The notes under the pieces: model-generated | The model's input: only the letters and a program-made list of their open reading frames with translations | Told to the model about the DNA's origin: nothing | Databases searched by the model: none | Program-made: the position numbers and the translations under genes | In this document: piece by piece, positions 18,910 through 26,200 of the stretch | Layout: each line of letters opens with the position of its first letter | Numbering within the stretch: position 1 is the first letter of the stretch | Source: an uncultured Verrucomicrobiota bacterium | Lineage (GTDB): Bacteria; Verrucomicrobiota; Verrucomicrobiia; Limisphaerales; CAIMTB01 | NCBI GenBank assembly: GCA_903844265.1 | Contig: CAIMTB010000049.1 | Coordinates: 1 to 43,174 of the forward strand | Reading direction: 5' to 3' | Length of the DNA: 43,174 bases

Positions 18910-20685
18910 ATGATGGGCCGGAACTGGCGGCGGGCGCTGCGGCTTCGGGAGCGTCTGGATTTCAGCGAGGAGGCGTTTGATCTGCTGATCGCCGGGGCGG
19001 TCGGGGTGCTCGGCGGAGTGGTGAACCTCCTGTTCTTCCTCGCGACCGAAACGTTCATGCGCGCCGCCATCGGCCACACCGGAGACCCGGTGCTGGTCGC
19101 CGAGATCCTCCCCGGCTGGCAGCGCGTATCGATCTCGGCCCTCGGCGGATTGGCCTCGGGATTGGTCCTGAGCCTCGGCCTCCGATTGGTGGGACAGCAG
19201 GGAACCAGCAACCTGCTCGAGGCGGTCGCGGTCGGCGATGGCCGATTGCCGTTCCGGACCAGCCTTGTGAAGGCCGCATCGTCCGTCATCTCCATCGGGT
19301 CCGGCGGATCGATCGGGAGGGAAGGAGCCATCACGCAACTCACCGCGATGCTGGCGTCCAAGCTCGGGCAGTTCGCCGGGTGGCAGCCGTACCGGCTGCG
19401 GTTGTTGGTGGCCTGCGGTGCGGCGGCGGGGATTGCCGCCCCCTACAACGCACCCATCAGCGGGGCCGTGTTCGCCGCGATGATCGTCCTCGGCAACTTC
19501 TCGATGACCCTCTTCGCGCCGCTGGTGCTGTCGTCCGTCACAGCCTGTGTCGTCTCGCGCAGCCTCTTCGGAATCCACGCCTCCTATACCGCGCCCGACT
19601 TCGAGTTCAACCGCCTTTCCCAACTGCCACTCTTCGTGGTCGTCGGACTCCTTTCCGGCGCGCTGGGCGCCGCGTTCCTGAAGCTCCTGAAGCTGAGCCA
19701 GGCCTTGTTCGAACGCCTGAATATCCGGCTGTGCGAGCGGATGCTGCTCGGCGGCCTGATCGTGGGTCTCATCGCCGTGGTCTACCCGGAGGCCTGGGGC
19801 AACGGCGCCGTCGCCGCGAACCGCGTCCTGCGCGGACTCGACGGCGAACCCGTGCTGCTGATGCTGCTGGGCCTCTTCCTGGCCAAGCTGGTGGCAACAC
19901 TCGCCACGGTCGGGTCCGGGGCGGTCGGTGGCGTGTTCACGCCGACCCTTTTTCTCGGCACCGCCCTGGGCAGTCTCTGCGGCGAACTCGCGCACTGGGC
20001 GGGCCTCGGACTGGCCGTGCCCACGCCCGCCTTCGCATTGGTGGGCATGGGTGGCGTCCTCGCCGCCACGACCCAATCGCCCCTGCTCGCCATGATCCTG
20101 GTGTTCGAGATTTCCCTGAACTACTCCCTCATGCCGGCCCTGATGCTCGGGTGCGTGATCTCATCCGTGGTCGCCCGGCGATTGCATCGCGACTCGATCT
20201 ACGCCGCCACAGCACGCCTTCAGGAAGTAGCCGGCAAACGCGAGGATACCCGGCCCGGAGCGGCATCGACACGCTCGGTCGGCGACATCATGCGACAGCC
20301 GATCCAGCCGCTGCGCGAATCCGCAAACCTGCGGGAAATCGCCGATCGCTTCCTCGCCAGCTCGCACAATTTCCTCCCGGTGGTGAACCCGCAACAGCGA
20401 CTCGTCGGCATGGTCGCCCTCCACGACCTCAAGGAATTCCTGGGCGCCGGGGAAGAACTGCGCGCGGTGATCGCCTACGATGTGATGCGCCCCCCTCCCC
20501 CCTGCCTCACCCCAAGCCAGCCCCTCACCAACGCCCTCGACATCCTGCTGCGATCCGAGATGCGAAACATCCCCGTCGTGGACTGCGCCGCCGATATGCA
20601 CCTGGTCGGCTCCGTGCCCCGCGCCGAATTGCTCGCGATTTTCGCTGAAGCCATCGCAAGCACCGACACCACGCCACATTCCTGA
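18910..20685 (+). CDS. CLC-family chloride channel/antiporter with CBS pair
   Basis: 591 residues from ATG 18910 (TTG at 18859 would add 17). Ten or more membrane helices span about 20-430, with the gating-glutamate motif GREGAITQ, the helix-N motif GGVFTPTLFLGTALG and the AGIAAPYNAPISGAVFA segment typical of CLC proteins. Two CBS domains follow (from VGDIMRQPIQPLRES and from VMRPPPPCLTPSQPL). Retention of the gating Glu suggests a Cl-/H+ exchanger rather than a passive channel. The usual first filter motif GSGIP is replaced by a GTSNLLEAV-like sequence, closer to ClcB-like members. The downstream gene is convergent with a 25-base gap. Confidence 0.92.
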   Translation: MMGRNWRRALRLRERLDFSEEAFDLLIAGAVGVLGGVVNLLFFLATETFMRAAIGHTGDPVLVAEILPGWQRVSISALGGLASGLVLSLGLRLVGQQGTSNLLEAVAVGDGRLPFRTSLVKAASSVISIGSGGSIGREGAITQLTAMLASKLGQFAGWQPYRLRLLVACGAAAGIAAPYNAPISGAVFAAMIVLGNFSMTLFAPLVLSSVTACVVSRSLFGIHASYTAPDFEFNRLSQLPLFVVVGLLSGALGAAFLKLLKLSQALFERLNIRLCERMLLGGLIVGLIAVVYPEAWGNGAVAANRVLRGLDGEPVLLMLLGLFLAKLVATLATVGSGAVGGVFTPTLFLGTALGSLCGELAHWAGLGLAVPTPAFALVGMGGVLAATTQSPLLAMILVFEISLNYSLMPALMLGCVISSVVARRLHRDSIYAATARLQEVAGKREDTRPGAASTRSVGDIMRQPIQPLRESANLREIADRFLASSHNFLPVVNPQQRLVGMVALHDLKEFLGAGEELRAVIAYDVMRPPPPCLTPSQPLTNALDILLRSEMRNIPVVDCAADMHLVGSVPRAELLAIFAEAIASTDTTPHS

Positions 20686-20710
20686 CCTCCAGACTGACGG
20701 AGTCCCGGTG

Positions 20711-21385
20711 TCACTGGCCACTGACCACTGAGCCTCCGCGAAGGCGCAGGATCCGACCGGTCCGCTGCGCCAGCTCGGCGTCGTGGGTCACCAACACCAG
20801 CGCCGTTCCCGCGGCGGCATTGAGCTGGAACAGACTCTCGATCACGCGCCCGCCGGTCTCCAAGTCCAGGTTGCCCGTCGGTTCGTCCGCGAACAGCAGT
20901 CTGGGCCGGTTCATGAATGCCCGCGCGATCGCCACCCGCTGCTGCTCGCCTCCGGATAGCTGGGCAGGATAATGGCCCGCCCGATCCTCGAGCCCAACCT
21001 CCCCGAGAAGCTTCCTGGCCGCCGGGCCAAGTCCTCGTTCCCCACGCAATTCAAGCGGCACCATCACATTCTCCAACGCCGTCAACGTCGGGATAAGCTG
21101 GAAATTCTGGAAGACGAACCCCACCTGCTCGTTACGAACCCGCGCCCGCCCATCCTCATCCAACGTGCTCAAATCCACGCCCCCTATCCGCACCCGGCCA
21201 CGGCTCGGAACATCCAGCCCCGCACACAACCCGAGAAGCGTGCTCTTGCCAGATCCCGACGGCCCCACAATCGCCAGGGTCTCACCCGCGCCCAACCGGA
21301 ACGACACGCCCCGGAGAACGTCAAGAATCCTGTCCCCGCTCGGATAGGTCCTTCCCAGGTCCTCAACCTCAAGGATGTCCACCAT
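20711..21385 (-). CDS. LolD/MacB-type ABC transporter ATP-binding protein
   Basis: A 224-residue ABC ATPase with Walker A GPSGSGKST, Q-loop FQNFQLIPTLTALENV, signature LSGGEQQRVAIARA, Walker B LLFADEPTGNLD and switch His VTHD. The FQ...LIPTLTALENVMVPLEL segment and the DEPTGNLD form are typical of the LolD/YbbA/MacB group, which powers lipoprotein release or export by MacB-fold permeases. No permease gene is present in the window, so the partner is encoded elsewhere. ATG 21400 (5 codons upstream) is an alternative start. Its 3' end carries a small CACTG heptamer repeat. Confidence 0.93.
   Translation of the reverse strand: MVDILEVEDLGRTYPSGDRILDVLRGVSFRLGAGETLAIVGPSGSGKSTLLGLCAGLDVPSRGRVRIGGVDLSTLDEDGRARVRNEQVGFVFQNFQLIPTLTALENVMVPLELRGERGLGPAARKLLGEVGLEDRAGHYPAQLSGGEQQRVAIARAFMNRPRLLFADEPTGNLDLETGGRVIESLFQLNAAAGTALVLVTHDAELAQRTGRILRLRGGSVVSGQ
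20712..20732. repeat. three tandem CACTGNN heptamers
   Basis: CACTGGC-CACTGAC-CACTGAG forms a 7-base tandem repeat (three units) that encodes the last residues of the ABC ATPase on the minus strand and lies in the convergent junction with the CLC gene. Confidence 0.6.
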
Positions 21386-21450
21386 CGCTGCTTCGACCAT
21401 GCGCAGGAAGGTGCCAGCACAGGCCCCACGCTCATAGCGTCATTTCCCTC

Positions 21451-21609
21451 CTGTCCCTTCCCTGTAACCAAGGCATGAAGGCGCACTCCCGCCGCAGGAG
21501 GCCAACAAGGGACCTGTCCCTTGATTCGCACGCCCACCATGAGTCTAGGACACAAGACCTGTCCCTTCATTGCGGTTTGCCTCGTGTACCCAACGAAATG
21601 CCTGTCCCT
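21451..21609. repeat. four dispersed copies of CCTGTCCCT
   Basis: The 9-mer CCTGTCCCT occurs at 21451, 21513, 21558 and 21601, spaced 62, 45 and 43 bases apart. The second copy sits in AAGGGACCTGTCCCTT (21507-21522), a near-perfect palindrome. The stretch 21401-21666 otherwise contains no recognisable gene. Such AGGGACAGGT-like sequences resemble REP-type intergenic repeats, often mobilised by Y1/RAYT transposases, but no transposase is present here. Confidence 0.55.
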
Positions 21610-21629
21610 CTATTTGCTGGCGACCCACC

Positions 21630-21658
21630 TTGGACCCGTCAGAAGCCCATGCTAAGGT
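21630..21658 (+). promoter_or_regulatory. putative sigma70 promoter of the phosphatase unit
   Basis: TTGGAC at 21630-21635, a 17-base spacer, TAAGGT at 21653-21658. An ATG follows 8 bases after the -10 element (21667), which would give a leaderless or nearly leaderless transcript. The 8-mer AGGTTGCT at the -10 is shared with the clpP promoter. Confidence 0.45.
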
Positions 21659-21666
21659 TGCTTCCC

Positions 21667-21804
21667 ATGATCCACCTGAACCTGCTCGCCGTCGCGGTCG
21701 CTTGCTCGCCGTGGACCCCGCAGCCCACCCCACGGCCCGCGTGGTGCGGACCCACCGCAGACGGGGTCTCCCACACGGTCGCCACCACCGGATCGAAGCC
21801 ATGA
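21667..21804 (+). CDS. possible 45-residue leader ORF coupled to the phosphatase gene
   Basis: ATG at 21667 opens a short frame that begins MIHLNLLAVAVACSPWTP, with a hydrophobic run, and ends with TGA overlapping the ATG of the phosphatase gene (ATGA at 21801-21804). It lies directly downstream of the putative promoter at 21630-21658. The ATGA overlap is what translational coupling looks like, but the composition is Pro/Thr-rich and no family is recognised. It could equally be untranslated leader. Confidence 0.3.
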   Translation: MIHLNLLAVAVACSPWTPQPTPRPAWCGPTADGVSHTVATTGSKP

Positions 21805-23252
21805 GCCGAAGTGCCGTCCTCAACGTGGTCGGGCTCACGCCGCGCCTGATCGGCGAGCACACGCCCAACCTCCGCGCCTTCCGTGATGTCAGCCGCGCGG
21901 CCTCGGTGGACCCTGCCTTCCCCGCCGTCACCTGCACCGCCCAATCCACCTACCTCACCGGCCTCGCTCCGTCCGGGCACGGCATCGTCGCCAACGGTTG
22001 GTACGACCGCGAACTCGCCGAGGTCCATTTCTGGAAGCAGAGCAACCGCCTCGTCCATGGCCCGAAACTCTGGGAGACGCTGCGCCAACGCCGTCCCGGC
22101 TTCACCTGCGCGAAGCTATTCTGGTGGTACAACATGTTCTCCACCGCGGACTGGTCGATCACGCCGCGGCCCATGTACCCGGCCGACGGCCGCAAGTCTT
22201 TCGACGTCTACGCCTGGCCCTACGACCTCCGTACCGCGATCAAGCGCGATCTCGGCGATTTCCCGTTCGCCGGCTTCTGGGGACCCGCAGCCGGCAAACA
22301 TTCGCCCCAGGGCCGTCCCGATGCCGCATCCCGCTGGATCGCTGAATCCGCGAAGTGGGTCGAAACCCGCCATGCCCCGGACCTCAATCTCGTCTACCTC
22401 CCACACCTGGATTACAACCTGCAACGGCACGGGCCATCACTCCCGGCCCACGCTTCTGCCGCCGCCGGGCTGAACCCTGCCATCACCCGCGATCTCCGCG
22501 AGATCGATGAGATCGTCGGGGACCTCCTCCGCTTCTTCGCCAGCCGCGACGTCCAGGTCGCGATCCTCTCGGAGTACGGGATCACAAATGTAAGCCGCGC
22601 GATCCATCTGAACCGCCTCTTCCGCGAGCGCGGGTGGCTGGTGACCAAGGAAGAACTCGGGTTGGAGTTGCTCAACGCCGGCGCCAGCCGCGCTTTCGCC
22701 GTCGCCGATCACCAGATAGCCCACATCCACATCCACGATCCCTCGATCACAACCGAGGTCCGCGATGCCGTGGCCGCGGCGGACGGCGTCGCGGAAGTCC
22801 TTGATCCGCCCGCCCTGCGCGATCGCGGTCTCGACCATTCCCGATCCGGGGACCTTGTCGCCGTGGCGAGGGAGCACGCGTGGTTCACCTACTATTATTG
22901 GTTCGACGATTCGCGGGCGCCGGATTTTGCGCGCACGGTGGACATCCACCGCAAGCCTGGGTACGACCCGGTGGAACTGTTTGCGGACCCGGCGTTGTCG
23001 TCACTGGCGTTGAAGGCCCGCATTGGTTGGAGGCTCCTTCAGAAGAAGCTGGGGTTCCGGATGCTGATGGACGTGATCCCGCTCGACGCGTCACTCGTGC
23101 GGGGGTCGCACGGATGCCGGCCGGGGGACCCAGCGGACTGGCCGGTGCTCTGGCTGGGAGGCCGCAGTGGAGCATGCGTTGCCCCGATGCGCGCGACGTC
23201 GGTGCATGATGAGCTGATGGCGTGGATGGAAAGCGACCATCCTTCGGCTTGA
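21801..23252 (+). CDS. alkaline-phosphatase-superfamily phosphodiesterase (nucleotide pyrophosphatase-like)
   Basis: A 483-residue protein of the type I phosphodiesterase/nucleotide pyrophosphatase group. It has the opening LNVVGLTPRLIGEHTPNL, the nucleophile region FPAVTCTAQSTYLTG, the metal-site segment YLPHLDYNLQRHGP, and the late VRGSHGCRPGD histidine. The usual SDHGM metal-ligand motif is SEYGIT. The family SRAFAVADHQIAHIHI segment is present. The expected activity is hydrolysis of phosphodiester or phosphoester bonds of an unknown small molecule. No signal peptide is seen on this start. ATG 21801 is chosen by family alignment; longer starts in frame read into noncoding sequence. Confidence 0.85.
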   Translation: MSRSAVLNVVGLTPRLIGEHTPNLRAFRDVSRAASVDPAFPAVTCTAQSTYLTGLAPSGHGIVANGWYDRELAEVHFWKQSNRLVHGPKLWETLRQRRPGFTCAKLFWWYNMFSTADWSITPRPMYPADGRKSFDVYAWPYDLRTAIKRDLGDFPFAGFWGPAAGKHSPQGRPDAASRWIAESAKWVETRHAPDLNLVYLPHLDYNLQRHGPSLPAHASAAAGLNPAITRDLREIDEIVGDLLRFFASRDVQVAILSEYGITNVSRAIHLNRLFRERGWLVTKEELGLELLNAGASRAFAVADHQIAHIHIHDPSITTEVRDAVAAADGVAEVLDPPALRDRGLDHSRSGDLVAVAREHAWFTYYYWFDDSRAPDFARTVDIHRKPGYDPVELFADPALSSLALKARIGWRLLQKKLGFRMLMDVIPLDASLVRGSHGCRPGDPADWPVLWLGGRSGACVAPMRATSVHDELMAWMESDHPSA

Positions 23253-23295
23253 AGTCGACCCCGGTTTTCGTTGTCACTTCCGGGGTAGCCATCCG

Positions 23296-26200
23296 ATGCA
23301 AACCATTCGACGTCTCTTTGTCCGTGCCTTCGTGGCACTGGGTCTCGTCCTGGCCCTCGCGCCCGCAACCGCGCGAGCGGCCGACCCACTTCGTATCTTC
23401 ATCCGGGGCGGGGTGAAGACCCACGGGCCTAACCAGCACGATCACCCGCGCTTCCTCGGCGAATGGACCAAGCTCCTCGGCGAGCGCGGCCTCAAGGTCG
23501 ACGGGGCCATGCAATTCCCGTCGGGCCCGCAACTCGACGCGATCGACGTGCTGATCATCTACGCCGCCGACGGCATGAAGATCACCGGGGACGACCGTGC
23601 CGTCTTCGAGAAATTCATCCGGCGCGGCGGCGGTGTCATGGTCCTGCATGACGGCGTTGTCAGCGGGGACCAGCAGGAGTGGTGCAAACAGGTCATCGGC
23701 GGGACGTGGCGCTGGCCCGATGCGACGTTGCCGAAGGAGAAGGCCACCAAGTGGCTCGAAGGCGACGTCGGCATCTACTTCACCGACCTCGATCATCCCA
23801 TCAGCCGGGGGCTCTCGAACTTCGACTGGAAGGACGAGATCTACTACGACCTCGACATGGCCCCCGACGCCGGGGTCCTCGCCACCAGCTTCCACAACGT
23901 CCACATCATCGCGCCACAACTCTGGACCTATGAGAGGACGTGGTCGGGCGGGACCGCGCCGTACCGCGCGTTCGTCTCGCTCCCGGGCCACGAGTTCGAC
24001 GTCTTTTCCACCGCGCAATACCGCTCCATCCTGCTGCGCGGCATCGCCTGGGCTGGCAAGCGGGCCAATGTCGATGAGTTCTGCAAACCCGAGGAACTGG
24101 CGTCCCTCAAGTACCCGCCCGGAGGACCGAAGCCCGCATCCGAGGCGATCAAGACGTTCCAGCTCCACCCCGATTTCAACCTCTCGCTTGCCGCCGACGA
24201 AAACGTGGCGGAGAAGATCATGTCGGTCGATTGGGATTCCCGTGGCCGCATGTGGGTCGTCGAGACGCCCGAGTACCCGAACGGCCGCGACATCAACAAG
24301 AACGACGCGAAGATCACGCCCTGGCGCATCCGCGACCCCGAGAAGTACCCGCTCGGTTCCAAGGAATCCCGTCCCGCCCGCGACCGCATCTCGGTCCTCG
24401 AGGACACCAACGGCGACGGGATCATGGACAAGAAGACGGTGTTCTACACCGGCCTCGAGCTGCCCACTTCGCTGGTGTTCTACAAGGACGGCGTGATCGT
24501 GTCGCAGGCTCCCGACACGCTCTGGATCCGCGACACCGACGGGGACGGCAAGGCCGACAAGGTCGAGGTCCTGTTCACAGGTTGGGGAACGTTCGACGCC
24601 CACGCGGTCACGAGCAATCTGCGGTGGGGTCCCGATGGCTGGATCTATGGCTCGGTCGGTTACAGCTCGGGCGAACCGCATTCCCCGGATGGCTCCCGCA
24701 AGTTCGGCCGGATCTCCGCGGGACTGTACCGCTTCCGCCCCGACGGTTCGGCGCTCGAGCAATACGCCGCGGGTTCCTGCAACACCTGGGGCTGCGAGGT
24801 CGCGCCCGACGGGGAGATCTTCTTCAGCACCGCCACCTGCGGGGAACCGATCCTCCACGTCGTGATGCCCGAGAAGATCATCAGCCGCGCCGGCGTCCCG
24901 GGTATGCGCGCCGCAAAGTCGATCATCGAGGAAAACAAGATTTTCACGCCGCGCCACGAGACCCGGCAGCCGTACCTCCAGATCGACTGGGTCGGCGCCT
25001 TCACCGCGGCCTCGGGCTCCACGATCTACGACGGCGGCGCATGGCCCGGAAAGTGGCAGGGCCCGAGCTGGTCCTTCTTCCTGCATGAACCGACGGTCTG
25101 GCTGACCCACCACGAATTCCTCGATCCCACCGGCGTGACCTATCAGGGCCGGCGCGAGGAGGGGCGCAAGGACACCCACTTCTTCACCAGCACGGATTAC
25201 TGGTTCAAGCCGATCCACAGCCAGGTCGGTCCCGACGGCGCGTTGTACGTCGTCGATTTCTACAACCAGATCGCGGTCCACAACGACACGCGCGGCCCCG
25301 CCCACGGCGCACGCAACGCCGCCTCGCGTCCCGACCGCAACCACGAGTTCACCCGGGTCTGGCGCATCCAGCACAAGCAGGCCCAGGTCCTGCCTCCGTT
25401 CAAGCTCGATGCCAGGGATGCAGCGGGCCTGGTCAACATGCTGGACCACCCGAACGGCTGGGTTCGCACCACCGCCAACCGACTCCTCAGCGAAGGCGCT
25501 GGTCGCACCGTCATCGCCGCGATCGAGACCAAGGCCAACGCCGCGAAAACCTCCTACGGCCGCATGCAGGCCCTCTGGGTCCTGCACAACCTCGGCTCCG
25601 ATGACAACGACCTGCTCCTCGCCGCCGCCGGCGACGACGACCTCGTGGTCCGCAAGAATGCGATCCGCATCGCGGCCGAGTCCGACCATGCCGGCGTCGA
25701 AATCCCAGCCCGCCTGATCCGGGCCCGCCTCGCCGACCCGAACCCGCGCGCCCGGTTGCTGGTGTTCACGGCCCTCACCACGTTCACGCCGAGCCGCGAC
25801 ATGGCGGATGCCGTGGTCGAGGCCTGGCCGACGTTGAAGGACAAGTATCTCGAGACGGCAGCCCTCGCGGTCAGCGCAGGCGACCCACTGCTGTTCCTCG
25901 ACGCCGCGCTCGATGCGCGCGATCCCGCGTTCCTCGCCGGCATGGTCCCGCATCTGGCCCGGCAGGTCGCACAGCGCCAGGATGCCGTGCTCGCCGCCAA
26001 GGCCGTCGCGCTGCTCGCCTCAAAGCCCGCCGCCACCGATGCACTCAAGGCGCTGGTGCTCGAGTCCCTCGCCGCCAACCTCAAGGCCAACGTGGCACCC
26101 CTCGCGGACGATGCACTGCGCGCCGCGTTGAAGAGCCTCGTCGCCTCGCAGGCCACCGCCGGTGCGGCCCTGCCACTCGTCGCACGCTGGAACCTCACCG

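Noticed and set aside
22885-25953. Antisense ORF of 1022 codons opposite the phosphatase and PVC cytochrome genes
   Set aside because: Shadow of GC-rich third positions; low-complexity Arg/Val/Gly translation with no recognisable domain, while the other strand encodes clear families.
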